DNA from: Streptomyces omiyaensis
GTDB taxonomy: Bacteria > Actinomycetota > Actinomycetes > Streptomycetales > Streptomycetaceae
Length of the DNA: 64,000 bases
Assembly (NCBI RefSeq): GCF_014650895.1
Contig: NZ_BMVV01000001.1
Location: 124,001 to 188,000 of the forward strand
Reading direction: 5' to 3'
Part shown: piece by piece, positions 8,854-16,884 of the stretch
Numbering within the stretch: the stretch's first letter is position 1
How the letters are laid out: every line of letters begins with the position of its first letter
Notes under the pieces: generated by a model
The model's database searches: none
What the model saw: the letters and a program-made list of their open reading frames with translations, nothing else
What the model was told of the DNA's origin: nothing
Translations under genes and position numbers: made by a program

Positions 8854-9819
8854 CTAGCCGCGGAGGCCGAAGCGGCCGGCCCAGGCGGTGACGTCGGCCG
8901 TGGTCGCGTTCCCGCCGCAGACGACGAGGCCGAGGCGCGCGTCGGGGCCGACCCGGTCGACGACCCTGCGGGCCGCCGGGAGGAGGCAGCCGGCGGCGGG
9001 CTCGGCCCAGACCTTGGCGTGTTCGGCGAGGTCGAGGGTGCCCTGGACGGCCTCCGCGTCGGTGACCGTGAGCACCTCCTCGACCAGCGCCTCGACGTGG
9101 GCGTGGGTGAGGGCGGAGACGGCGGGGGCGCTGAGCGTCGACACGACCGAGGTGAGGTCGACCGGCACCGGGCCGCCCGCGGCGAGGGCCGCCGTCATGG
9201 CGTGGGCGCCGTCGGTCTCGACGCCCCAGACCCGCACGCCGGGGCGGCGGGCGCGCAGCACGGTGGCGACGCCGGCGATCAGGCCCCCGCCGCCGATGCT
9301 GACGAGGACGTCGGTGAGCGGGCCCGCGTCCTCGGCGAGCTCCAGGCCGACGGTTCCCTGGGCGGCGACCACGACCGGGTCGTCGAAGGGGTGGACGGCG
9401 GTGAGCCCGCCGGCGCGGAGCTCCTCCATGAGGGCGAACGCGCCGGGCATGGTGTCGGCGAGGAGGACCTCCGCGCCGGCGGCCTTCGCCGTCTCCACGG
9501 CGCGGGCCGGGGCGGAGCGGGGCATGACGACGGTGGCCCGGACCCCGAGCGCGCCCGCCATGACGGCGAGCGCGATGCCGTGGTTGCCGCCGCTGACCGC
9601 GACCGCGCCGGCGGCGCGCTCGGCGGGGGTGAGCGACAGGAGCCGGGCGGCGGCCCCGCGCGCCTTGAAGGAGCCGGTGCGCTGGAGGAGTTCCAGCTTG
9701 ACCGTGGTGTCGGCGCCGAGGAGCGCGGTCAGCCCCGGGCTGGGCAGGGTCGGCGTCCGTACGACGTGTCCGGTGAGGCGTTCGGCTGCGGCTTCGACGT
9801 CCGCGACGGTGATCAGCAC
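8854..9819 (-). CDS. PLP-dependent threonine/serine dehydratase family protein
   Basis: Fold-type II PLP enzyme of about 321 residues. The Schiff-base lysine lies in TGSFKARGA, followed by the asparagine loop SGGNHGIALA and the phosphate-binding loop IGGGGLIAGV. It most resembles biosynthetic or catabolic threonine/serine dehydratases lacking an ACT domain, which deaminate Thr/Ser to oxobutyrate or pyruvate; racemase activity is an alternative in this family. GTG at 9819 begins LITVADVEAA; a GTG three codons upstream (9828) has the better-placed G-rich leader, so the start is uncertain. Much longer frames extending to 12417 are shadows of the oxygenase and citrate synthase genes. Confidence 0.88.
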   Translation of the reverse strand: MLITVADVEAAAERLTGHVVRTPTLPSPGLTALLGADTTVKLELLQRTGSFKARGAAARLLSLTPAERAAGAVAVSGGNHGIALAVMAGALGVRATVVMPRSAPARAVETAKAAGAEVLLADTMPGAFALMEELRAGGLTAVHPFDDPVVVAAQGTVGLELAEDAGPLTDVLVSIGGGGLIAGVATVLRARRPGVRVWGVETDGAHAMTAALAAGGPVPVDLTSVVSTLSAPAVSALTHAHVEALVEEVLTVTDAEAVQGTLDLAEHAKVWAEPAAGCLLPAARRVVDRVGPDARLGLVVCGGNATTADVTAWAGRFGLRG

Positions 9820-9828
9820 GCCTCCCAC

Positions 9829-10218
9829 TGTGCCCCACGCCCCCGGCCTCCGGGACGGGTTCGGACACGGGGGCCGGGCGGGAGGGGCAGCGGTGCGGTG
9901 TCGGGACGGGTCGGGGAGGAGGGGTGCGGGCCGGGGCGGGTCGGGGAGGTGCGGGCCGGGCCGGGCCGGGCGCGTGCCGGGCCGGTGCGGGCTCCGGGGC
10001 CCGCGGGCCCGGAAGGCGCCGCCCCGCGCCGCCGTCGCCGCCGCCCCACCGGGCGGGGCGGCGGCGCGGCCGGTGGCGGACATCCTCCCGCGCGGGGGCG
10101 CGGCGACGGGACGACGGGCGGCCGTGCGGCGCGCGGGGCGGAGGTCTTCGCGCGAAGCGCGGGATCCGCTGTGACGCGGGCCACAGGCGAACGGCGCCGT
10201 CCGCAGTACGCTGGTCGC
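9829..10218. other. Low-complexity GC-rich intergenic region upstream of the leader peptide
   Basis: About 390 bp without a credible gene. The part at 9900-9980 is an imperfect direct repeat of a GGGTCGGGGAGG...GCGGGCCGG unit. A self-complementary CTTCGCGCGAAG lies at 10146-10157, just upstream of where the promoter for the leader peptide and oxygenase should be. No clear -35/-10 pair could be fixed. Confidence 0.4.
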
Positions 10219-10293
10219 ATGCCTCTGCTCGTTCGCCGCCGTCACGTGGACTTCGTCCGCGTCACGAGCATGAGCTGTCGCCGCGCCGCCTGA
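10219..10293 (+). CDS. Cysteine-type leader peptide (24 aa)
   Basis: ATG at 10219 opens a 24-codon frame, MPLLVRRRHVDFVRVTSM followed by SCRRAA and TGA. The pattern RRHVDF-x-RV-(T/S)-S-x-x-C is that of the short actinobacterial leader peptides found ahead of sulfur-assimilation and sulfur-compound genes, where a late cysteine codon lets ribosome stalling report Cys supply. The stop is 123 nt before the 2-oxoglutarate/Fe(II) oxygenase start, and the gap contains complementary GGGTCCC (10324-10330) and GGGACCC (10389-10395) that could form a conditional hairpin. Attenuation is my inference; the peptide itself is read directly. Confidence 0.72.
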   Translation: MPLLVRRRHVDFVRVTSMSCRRAA

Positions 10294-10416
10294 CCCCGGG
10301 GGCCACCACCCGTACGCCCCGCAGGGTCCCTTCACCGACCCCCGTCGACCGGCACCCGCGGCCCCCGCCCCACCCCGGCGGCCGCCCCGGGACCCGTACA
10401 CCCCGCGGACGCACCC

Positions 10417-11478
10417 ATGAGCCTCAGCGCCACCACCGCCCCTTCCGTCTCGTACGCCTCGCAGCTTCCGATCGTCGACCTCTCGGCCGCCGACCGGGGC
10501 CCCGGGGCGCGCCGGCTGCTCCACGCCCAGCTGCACTCCGCCGCCCACGACGTCGGCTTCTTCCAGCTCGTCGGGCACGGTGTCACCGAGGCCGAGACCC
10601 GGGCCCTCACCGACGCCATGCGCGCCTTCTTCGCCCTCCCCGAGGCCGACCGGCGCGCCCTCGACAACCTCAACTCGCCGCACTTCCGCGGCTACACCCG
10701 GGTCGGCGACGAGCGCACCCGGGGCGCCCGGGACTGGCGCGACCAGCTCGACATCGGCGCCGAGCTGCCCGCCCGCGCCCCCGCCCCCTGGGAGCCCCCG
10801 TACTGGTGGCTCGAAGGCCCCAACCAGTGGCCCGGGGCGCTCCCGGAGCTGCGCACCGCCGCCCTGCACTGGATCGACCGGCTGAGCGGCGTCGCCGAGC
10901 GGCTGCTCCACGAGCTGCTCGCCTCCATCGGCGCGGCCCCGGACTTCTACGACGCCGTCTTCGGGCCCCGCGCCCACCCGCAGCTCAAGCTGGTCCGCTA
11001 CCCCGGCAGCAGCGGCGAGGGCGACGACCAGGGCGTGGGCGCCCACAAGGACTACGGCTTCCTCACCCTGCTCCTCCAGGACCAGGTGGGCGGGCTCCAG
11101 GTGCAGCGGGAGGACGGGGACTTCCACGACGTGCCGCCGCTGCCCGGCGCCTTCGTGGTCAACCTGGGCGAGCTCCTGGAGGTCGCCACCGACGGCTACC
11201 TGCTCGCCACCAACCACCGGGTGGTCTCCCCGCCCGGCGCGACGGAGCGGTACTCCGTGCCGTTCTTCTACAACCCGCGGCTGGACGCCCGGATCGCCCC
11301 GCTGGACTTCCCGTACGCCTCCGCGGCCCCCGGCGCCACGACCGACCCGGCGAACCCGCTGTTCGCCGAGTACGGCCGCAACGCCCTCAAGGGCAAGCTC
11401 CGCGCGCACCCGCTGGTCGCGGCCCGCCACCACGCGGACCTGCTGCTGCGGGGGGATCAGCCCGCGATGTCGGCGTAG
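10417..11478 (+). CDS. Isopenicillin-N-synthase-like 2-oxoglutarate/Fe(II) oxygenase
   Basis: Non-haem iron oxygenase of 353 residues with the N-terminal DIOX_N region (LPIVDLSAAD, VGFFQLVGHG) and a jelly-roll core carrying the iron triad: His and Asp in VGAHKDYGFLTLL, distal His in LATNHRVVSP, and the 2-oxoglutarate Arg in ERYSVPFFYNP. The IPNS/flavonol-synthase superfamily covers many substrates; none can be named. Start ATG 10417 lacks a good Shine-Dalgarno site, consistent with control through the preceding leader peptide (10219-10293). Its last 22 nt overlap the convergent citrate synthase gene. The cysteine leader hints at release or processing of a sulfur compound. Confidence 0.87.
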   Translation: MSLSATTAPSVSYASQLPIVDLSAADRGPGARRLLHAQLHSAAHDVGFFQLVGHGVTEAETRALTDAMRAFFALPEADRRALDNLNSPHFRGYTRVGDERTRGARDWRDQLDIGAELPARAPAPWEPPYWWLEGPNQWPGALPELRTAALHWIDRLSGVAERLLHELLASIGAAPDFYDAVFGPRAHPQLKLVRYPGSSGEGDDQGVGAHKDYGFLTLLLQDQVGGLQVQREDGDFHDVPPLPGAFVVNLGELLEVATDGYLLATNHRVVSPPGATERYSVPFFYNPRLDARIAPLDFPYASAAPGATTDPANPLFAEYGRNALKGKLRAHPLVAARHHADLLLRGDQPAMSA

Positions 11479-12557
11479 CCCTCGATGTCGCGCGGGTCCC
11501 GGCGGCCGGGGCCCGTGTAGCGGGCGGAGGGGCGCACGAGGCGGCCGGTGCGCTTCTGCTCCAGGATGTGCGCCGACCAGCCGGCCGTGCGGGCACAGCT
11601 GAACATCGACGTGAACATGTGCGCCGGGACCTCGGCGAAGTCCAGGACGATGGCGGCCCAGAACTCGACGTTCGTCGCGAGGATCCGGTCCGGACGGCGG
11701 CTGTGCAGCTCCTCCAGGGCGGCCTTCTCCAGTGCGGCGGCCACCTCGTAGCGCGGGGCGTCCAGCTCCTTCGCGGTACGGCGGAGCACGCGGGCGCGCG
11801 GGTCCTCGGCGCGGTAGACGCGGTGGCCGAAGCCCATGAGGCGCTCGCCCTTGTCGAGGGCCTGCTTCACGTACGCGACGGCGTCGCCGGTCCGCTCGAT
11901 CTCCTCGATCATGCCCAGCACGCGGGAGGGCGCGCCGCCGTGCAGCGGACCGGACATCGCGCCGACGGCGCCGGAGAGGGAGGCGGCCACGTCGGCGCCG
12001 GTGGAGGCGATGACGCGGGCGGTGAAGGTGGAGGCGTTCATGCCGTGCTCGGCGGCCGAGGTCCAGTAGGCGTCGACGGCCTTGACGTGCTTCGGGTCCG
12101 GCTCGCCGCGCCAGCGGATCATGAAGCGCTCGACGACCGACTCGGCCTTGTCGATCTCGCTCTGCGGGACCATCGGCAGGCCCTGGCCGCGCGCCGACTG
12201 GGCGACGTAGGAGAGGGCCATGACGGCGGCGCGGGCGAGGTCGTCGCGGGCCTGCTCGGCGGAGATGTCGAGGAGCGGTTTGAGGCCCCAGACCGGCGCG
12301 AGCATGGCGAGCGCGGACTGCACGTCGACGCGGATGTCGCCGGAGTGGACCGGGATCGGGAAGGGCTCGGCGGCGGGCAGGCCGGGGTTGAAGGCGCCGT
12401 CGACGAGCAGACCCCACACGTTGCCGAAGGAGACGTGGCCGACGAGGTCCTCGATGTCGACCCCGCGGTAGCGCAGCGCGCCGCCTTCCTTGTCGGGTTC
12501 GGCGATCTCGGTCTCGAACGCGACGACTCCCTCGAGGCCCGGTACGAAGTCGGACAT
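11457..12557 (-). CDS. Citrate synthase (type II, short form)
   Basis: Citrate/2-methylcitrate synthase family enzyme of 366 residues condensing acetyl-CoA with oxaloacetate. Catalytic residues are visible: His in EHGMNAST, the PLHGGAP loop, His in GFGHRVYRAEDPRA, and the acidic residue in VEFWAAIVLD. Length matches the secondary (citrate synthase 2) forms that coexist with the main enzyme in Streptomyces. AAGGAG lies a few bases before the ATG at 12557. It is divergent from pdxH across about 200 bp, with TAGGTT as a possible -10 element on this strand near 12592, and convergent with the oxygenase (22-nt overlap). Confidence 0.92.
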   Translation of the reverse strand: MSDFVPGLEGVVAFETEIAEPDKEGGALRYRGVDIEDLVGHVSFGNVWGLLVDGAFNPGLPAAEPFPIPVHSGDIRVDVQSALAMLAPVWGLKPLLDISAEQARDDLARAAVMALSYVAQSARGQGLPMVPQSEIDKAESVVERFMIRWRGEPDPKHVKAVDAYWTSAAEHGMNASTFTARVIASTGADVAASLSGAVGAMSGPLHGGAPSRVLGMIEEIERTGDAVAYVKQALDKGERLMGFGHRVYRAEDPRARVLRRTAKELDAPRYEVAAALEKAALEELHSRRPDRILATNVEFWAAIVLDFAEVPAHMFTSMFSCARTAGWSAHILEQKRTGRLVRPSARYTGPGRRDPRDIEGYADIAG

Positions 12558-12754
12558 CAGGCGGCTCCTTCTATCGATGATCGATCAACCTAACGGCGGT
12601 CGCTGGCGGGACTGAACAGTCATCCAGCGGTTGAGTCTGTACGGTTCCGATGATGCGGGGAAGCGTGACATCCGGCACACTGCGCCGAACCGGCGACGGA
12701 GGATTGGCGCCCCGCCGTGGCGGGCAGACTGGGCCGCTGCGGCAGGATGGCCCC

Positions 12755-13408
12755 GTGACCGACGCCCTGGACCCCGCCGACATGCGCGAGCAGTACCGCA
12801 CCAAGGAACTGGCCGCGGCCGACCTCGCCCCCGATCCGATCCTCCAGTTCGCCTCCTGGTTCAAGGAGACCGCGGCCAGCCCGGCGATCCACGAGCCCAA
12901 CGCGATGATCGTCTCGACCGCGACGCCGGACGGGCGCCCCTCGTCCCGCACGGTGCTGCTCAAGCACTACGACGACGCCGGATTCGTCTTCTTCACCAAC
13001 TACGGCTCCCGCAAGGGCTCCGAGCTGGCCGCCAACCCGTACGTCTCGCTGCTCTTCCCCTGGCACCCGCTGGCCCGCCAGGTCATCGTCACCGGCCGCG
13101 CGGCCCGCACCGGCCGCGACGAGACCGCCGCCTACTTCCGCACCCGCCCGCACGGCTCCCGGCTGGGCGCCTGGGCGAGCCCGCAGTCCTCGGTCATCGC
13201 CTCCCGCGAGGAGCTGCTGGCCCGGTACGAGGAGCTGGCCGCCCGCTACCCGGACTCCGAGCAGGTCCCGGTGCCCCCGCAGTGGGGCGGCTTCCGGGTG
13301 GTGCCGGAGACGGTCGAGTTCTGGCAGGGCCACGAGAACCGCCTGCACGACCGGCTGCGCTACGTCCGCGAGGGCGACGGGTGGCGGGTGGAGCGCCTGG
13401 CGCCCTGA
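12755..13408 (+). CDS. pdxH: Pyridoxamine/pyridoxine 5'-phosphate oxidase
   Basis: FMN-dependent oxidase of 217 residues making pyridoxal 5'-phosphate, the final step of the PLP salvage route. Family signatures include [10 protein letters not shown] near the N-terminus, [14 protein letters not shown] and [17 protein letters not shown], and the C-terminal [14 protein letters not shown] with substrate-binding Arg/His. I start at the GTG at 12755 (GCAGGA upstream), which leaves the N-terminus at family length; the open frame back to 12650 is promoter DNA. Downstream lies the structured element at 13436-13673 instead of another gene. Confidence 0.93.
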   Translation: MTDALDPADMREQYRTKELAAADLAPDPILQFASWFKETAASPAIHEPNAMIVSTATPDGRPSSRTVLLKHYDDAGFVFFTNYGSRKGSELAANPYVSLLFPWHPLARQVIVTGRAARTGRDETAAYFRTRPHGSRLGAWASPQSSVIASREELLARYEELAARYPDSEQVPVPPQWGGFRVVPETVEFWQGHENRLHDRLRYVREGDGWRVERLAP

Positions 13409-13435
13409 CCCCGTCCGAGGGTGTCCGGGAACGCA

Positions 13436-13634
13436 GGCGACCCGTGGGCCTTTGGTCCCGTCCGCCTAGGTTCGGACGGGAGCCGGCCGGACTTACCGGC
13501 GGCCCACGGGTCGGGTGACTGCTTGGGTTTCGGCAGCAGGCCTGCCGAGGTGCACATCGTGCGACGGCAGGCCTTAGCCCGCAGTCACCTCACGAGTCCG
13601 AAAAGAAACCATTTTTTCGGATCACCTCCTTTCG
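13436..13634 (+). ncRNA. Candidate structured RNA with anti-Shine-Dalgarno tail (undescribed)
   Basis: About 200 nt between two convergent genes fold into nested perfect stems: 13 bp CGACCCGTGGGCC (13438-13450) with 13501-13513; inside it CCCGTCCG (13457-13464) with 13473-13480; then 9 bp (13514-13522 with 13581-13589) enclosing a 10-bp stem AGGCCTGCCG (13538-13547) with 13565-13574 and an inner GCAC/GTGC hairpin; then TCCGAAAA (13597-13604) with 13614-13621. Immediately after, GGATCACCTCCTTTC (13619-13633) is identical to the 3' end of 16S rRNA. A hairpin at 13637-13673 could end the transcript. The strand is uncertain: + gives an anti-SD-bearing RNA (sRNA or pdxH 3'UTR product), - gives a perfect SD followed by a 12-codon ORF. 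I do not recognise a known RNA family. Confidence 0.5.
13574..13612 (-). CDS. Possible 12-aa peptide with a perfect Shine-Dalgarno site
   Basis: On the minus strand GAAAGGAGGTGATCC (13633-13619), fully complementary to the 16S tail, precedes ATG (13612) by a 12-nt spacer after GGAGG. The frame reads MVSFRTREVTAG then TAA. The ATG would sit in the loop of the CCGAAAA/TTTTCGG hairpin. It might be a leader peptide on an antisense or regulatory RNA, or coincidental if the plus-strand RNA is the real product. Confidence 0.25.
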   Translation of the reverse strand: MVSFRTREVTAG

Positions 13635-13636
13635 CG

Positions 13637-13673
13637 TGTGGCCCCACCCTACGAACCTCTCCGGGGGGCCACA
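13637..13673. terminator. Bidirectional hairpin between structured RNA and ABC exporter operon
   Basis: TGTGGCCCC (13637-13645) pairs with GGGGCCACA (13665-13673), a 9-bp perfect stem with a 19-nt loop. It lies 20 nt beyond the minus-strand permease stop and just after the plus-strand structured element, so it could terminate both. No U-tract on either side. Confidence 0.55.
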
Positions 13674-13693
13674 AGCGATTTAAGGGTCCTTCC

Positions 13694-14479
13694 TCAGGCG
13701 TCCCGCCGCCGCACGGCCCACCAGCCCGCGAGCAGCACCGCCGCGGCCGACAGCGCGGTCACCCCGAGCCCGCTCCAGGGCCCGAGCGGACCGGTGGGGT
13801 CCTGGAAGAGGATCTGCTGGCCGGCGCGGTCCGGGAGCCAGGTCGCCGCGCCCTCGGACACCCCGCCGATGACGAAGGACACGAGGAGGAGGAACGGGAT
13901 CAGGAGGCTGAGCACCGCCACCGCGCTGCGCAGCAGGAAGGTCAGTCCCAGCGAGAACAGCGTGATCAGCATGAGGTAGAGCCCGGCGCCGAAGCAGGAC
14001 CGCAGCGCGCCCCGCTCGCCGATCCCGACGGCGTACTCCCCGAGGAACGCGTTCGCCGTGAAGAACATGACGAAGCCGGCCGCCACGCCCGCGACCAGCG
14101 CGCACGCCGCCACGACCGCCACCTTCGCCCCGTAGAACAGGCCCCGGCGCGGCACGGCCGCCAGCGAGTTCCGCAGCGCCCCGTTCAGGTACTCGGAGGA
14201 GGCGGCGGTGGCGCCGAAGGCGAGGGCGGCGATCTGCACGAAGTTCATCGGGTAGTAGAGCCAGTAGAGGCGGTCGATGTCGCCGGTCGCCGCCTCCGGC
14301 TGCCCGATCGCCGGGAAGACCGCCAGGGCGATGCCGAGCGCGGCGACGAGGACGGCGAGGAGCGAGCCGAAGCTCGACCGGACCGAACGGATCTTGATCC
14401 ACTCGGAGTGGAGGACCGACCGGACGGTGACCGCCCGGACGGCGGCGGGCGCGGATGCGGGTGCGGTGGTGACGGACAC
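13694..14479 (-). CDS. ABC transporter permease (ABC-2 type)
   Basis: Integral membrane protein of 261 residues with about six hydrophobic segments and the ABC-2 exporter layout: cytoplasmic start SVLHSEWIKIRSVRSSF followed by a first transmembrane helix, and ASSEYLNGALRNSL before the second pair. GTG start at 14479, 2 nt after the ATPase stop, with AGGAGG upstream. It forms an exporter with the adjacent ATPase; the neighbouring divergent kinase/regulator pair suggests induction by an antibiotic, peptide or envelope stress. Cargo unknown. Confidence 0.87.
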   Translation of the reverse strand: MSVTTAPASAPAAVRAVTVRSVLHSEWIKIRSVRSSFGSLLAVLVAALGIALAVFPAIGQPEAATGDIDRLYWLYYPMNFVQIAALAFGATAASSEYLNGALRNSLAAVPRRGLFYGAKVAVVAACALVAGVAAGFVMFFTANAFLGEYAVGIGERGALRSCFGAGLYLMLITLFSLGLTFLLRSAVAVLSLLIPFLLLVSFVIGGVSEGAATWLPDRAGQQILFQDPTGPLGPWSGLGVTALSAAAVLLAGWWAVRRRDA

Positions 14480-14481
14480 GG

Positions 14482-15417
14482 TCAGACCTCCTGGGACACG
14501 GTGGTGAACTCGGCGGCGTCCGAGGTGAGGGCCAGGTACGCCTGCTCCAGCGAGGCGCGCTCGTCGGCGAGTTCGAAGACGGGGATGCCCTCGCGCGCGG
14601 TGACCGCCCCGATCTCCTCGGCGGAGGCGCCCTCCACCACCCACCGCCCCTCCCCGTCGGGGGCCTCCCCGACCGCCCATCCCTTCGCGAGGAGCGTGGC
14701 CCGCAGCCGCACCGGGTCGCCGGTGCGGACCCGGACCCGCGCCCGGCTGTGGGCGTCGATGAACTCCCGCACCGGCACGTCCGCGAGGAGCCGTCCCCGG
14801 CCCAGGACCACCAGGTGGTCGGCGAAGGTCGCCGTCTCGTTCATGAGGTGGCTGGAGACCAGGACCGTCCGCCCCTCGGCGGCGAGCCGGCGCAGCAGCC
14901 CGCGGATCCAGACGATCCCCTCCGGGTCCAGGCCGTTGGCCGGCTCGTCCAGCATCAGCACCCGCGGGTCGCCGAGGAGCGCGGCGGCGATCCCGAGCCG
15001 CTGCCGCATGCCCAGCGAGTAGCCGCGGATCCGGCGCCGGGCGGCCGGCTCCAGGCCCGTCTCCGCCAGCACCTCGTCGACCCGCCGGGCCGGCAGGCCG
15101 TTGCTCGCGGCGAGGAACCGGAGGTGGTCGCGCCCGGTCCTCGACGGGTGCGCGGCCTGCGCGTCGAGCAGCGCGCCGACCGTGGACAGCGGCCGGTCGA
15201 GCTCCGCGTAGGGGCGGCCGCCGATGGTGGCGGTGCCCGAGGTCGGCCGGTCGAGACCGAGGACGAGCCGCATCGTGGTCGACTTCCCGGCCCCGTTCGG
15301 CCCCAGGAAGCCGGTGACGCGCCCCGGTTCGACGCGGAACGACAGCCCGTCCACGGCCCTGGCCGCCCGCCGGCCGGCGTACTCCTTGGTGAGGTTCTTG
15401 ACGTCGATGCTGGTCAT
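14482..15417 (-). CDS. ABC transporter ATP-binding protein
   Basis: ATPase of 311 residues of the drug/antibiotic exporter (DrrA/BcrA-like) class. Walker A GPNGAGKST near residue 38, signature region YSLGMRQRLGIAAALLGDP, Walker B RVLMLDEPANGLDP and the H-loop SSHLMNE are all intact. ATG at 15417 was selected because the upstream in-frame extension to 15534 is promoter DNA facing a divergent kinase gene. Works with the permease 13694-14479. Confidence 0.9.
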   Translation of the reverse strand: MTSIDVKNLTKEYAGRRAARAVDGLSFRVEPGRVTGFLGPNGAGKSTTMRLVLGLDRPTSGTATIGGRPYAELDRPLSTVGALLDAQAAHPSRTGRDHLRFLAASNGLPARRVDEVLAETGLEPAARRRIRGYSLGMRQRLGIAAALLGDPRVLMLDEPANGLDPEGIVWIRGLLRRLAAEGRTVLVSSHLMNETATFADHLVVLGRGRLLADVPVREFIDAHSRARVRVRTGDPVRLRATLLAKGWAVGEAPDGEGRWVVEGASAEEIGAVTAREGIPVFELADERASLEQAYLALTSDAAEFTTVSQEV

Positions 15418-15446
15418 GGCCCCAGCCTCGCCGCCGGGCCGCCCCC

Positions 15447-15490
15447 GGTCCTCCCCTGCCGGAGGGGACCGTCTCCCCCGTGCGGGGGAG
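15447..15490. promoter_or_regulatory. Paired inverted repeats in the exporter/kinase divergent promoter region
   Basis: Between the divergent ATPase (start 15417) and kinase (start 15525) lie two adjacent palindromes: GGTCCTCCCC...GGGGACC (15447-15470, one bulge) and CTCCCCC-GTGC-GGGGGAG (15473-15490). They are candidate operators for the response regulator encoded at 16885-17547, though the second also resembles generic Streptomyces CTCCCCC palindromes. Confidence 0.35.
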
Positions 15491-15524
15491 CCGCCCCGGG
15501 CACCCTGCCTGGGAGGATCGCCGA

Positions 15525-16778
15525 ATGCCCGCACCGTCGTCGCCCCTCCGCTCCCTCGTACGGCCCCTGGTCCGCGCGGTCACGTACACCCGGTGGCTGC
15601 ACCTGGTGATCGGCGCGATCGTGCCGCTCGCCGGCGGACTGATCCACCCGGGCCTCTCCGACCCGTCGATCGGGGACTGGCTGACCGTGGCGGCGCTGCC
15701 CGTCCCGCTGGTCGCGGCCGTCGCCCTGCTCCCCTCCGCGCGCCGGGCCGAGGGCCTCCAGGCGCGCCTGATGCTCTTCCCCGGCAAGCACGCCCGGGTG
15801 CGCGCGGGGGCGGACGGCGGCGCGGCGGTCGGCGCCCCGGCGGACACCGGCATCTCGACGGCCCCGTCGGCCTCCTGGACGGACCGGGGCAGGACGGCGC
15901 TGTGGCTGGTGTTCCGGATGGAGGCGGGGCTCGCGGCCTGGCTGCTGTCGATCTGGCTGCTCCAGGTCGGCCTCGTGCTGTCCGGGGTGTCGGTGGAGGA
16001 GCCGGTGGTGGGATCCCTGACCCCGCACGCCGGTCCGGCGGCGCTGGCGCCGCTGCCCCTGCTGGCCCTCCTCGCGCTCGTCGTCGCCGGCGGCCGGCTG
16101 GACACGCGGATCGCCCGCCGCCTCCTCGGCCCGTCGGTGCGGGAGCGCATGACGGCCCTGGAGGAGCGCACGGAGCGGCTGCTCGAACGCAACCGGATCG
16201 CCCGCGAGCTCCACGACTCCCTGGGCCACGCGCTCACCCTGGCCGTGGTCCAGGCGGGCGCCGCGCGCGCGGCGAAGGACCCCGGCTTCACCGACCGGGC
16301 GCTCGCGGCCATCGAGGAGACCGGGCGCGCGGCCCTGGAGGACCTGGAGCGGGTCCTGCTGCTGCTCCGGGAGACCGGCCGCCGCCCGGCCGGCGCGAGC
16401 CCCGGTCTCGACGAGGCCGCGCGCCTCCTCGACGCGGCCCGCTCCTCGGGCGCCCCGGTGGCCGCCGAGATCACCGGCCCCGTGGAGGACCTGCCGGGCC
16501 CCGTCTCGCGGGAGGCGTACCGGATGCTCCAGGAGGCCCTGACGAACGCGCTGCGGCACGCGGGCCCGGTGCCCGTCGACGTCCGCGTGACGGCGGACCG
16601 CAGCCGGCTGCGCCTCCTGGTCGCCAACCCCGTGCCCGGGGACCGGCCCCCGGCCGTCCCCGGGTCGGGCAGCGGCCTGCGCGGCATCCGGGAGCGGGCC
16701 GCGCTGCTGGGCGGCGAGGCCGAGGCGGGCGTGAGGGACGGCGAGTGGCGGGTGGCCGTGGTCCTGCCGCTGCGCTGA
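15525..16778 (+). CDS. Two-component sensor histidine kinase (NarL-type, HisKA_3)
   Basis: Membrane sensor kinase of 417 residues. The N-terminal half has about four hydrophobic segments with a polar insert rather than a large extracytoplasmic domain. The dimerisation helix carries the phosphoacceptor His in RIARELHDSLGHALTLAVVQ (about residue 228), and the ATPase domain shows QEALTNALRHAG and GSGLRGIRERAALLGG. ATG at 15525 follows GGGAGG at 15511-15516. Its response regulator is 106 bp downstream, and the ABC exporter it probably controls is divergent, a common sensing and efflux module in actinobacteria. Confidence 0.92.
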   Translation: MPAPSSPLRSLVRPLVRAVTYTRWLHLVIGAIVPLAGGLIHPGLSDPSIGDWLTVAALPVPLVAAVALLPSARRAEGLQARLMLFPGKHARVRAGADGGAAVGAPADTGISTAPSASWTDRGRTALWLVFRMEAGLAAWLLSIWLLQVGLVLSGVSVEEPVVGSLTPHAGPAALAPLPLLALLALVVAGGRLDTRIARRLLGPSVRERMTALEERTERLLERNRIARELHDSLGHALTLAVVQAGAARAAKDPGFTDRALAAIEETGRAALEDLERVLLLLRETGRRPAGASPGLDEAARLLDAARSSGAPVAAEITGPVEDLPGPVSREAYRMLQEALTNALRHAGPVPVDVRVTADRSRLRLLVANPVPGDRPPAVPGSGSGLRGIRERAALLGGEAEAGVRDGEWRVAVVLPLR

Positions 16779-16884
16779 CGGGCGGGGGCCCGGGCGGGGC
16801 CCCGGGGGAGGCGCGGGCCCGGGTGGGGAGCCCGGCCGCGGGGGACCGGTCCGGCCGGGGAAGGCGCGGCCTTAGGCTGGCCGG

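Noticed and set aside
8854..12593. Very long open frames on both strands spanning dehydratase, oxygenase and citrate synthase
   Set aside because: Repetitive Arg/Pro/Gly-rich translations are shadow frames of real genes in GC-rich DNA.
13436..13640. Cobalamin, c-di-AMP or other known riboswitch
   Set aside because: None of the diagnostic conserved sequences is visible, and no gene lies downstream in riboswitch position on either strand.
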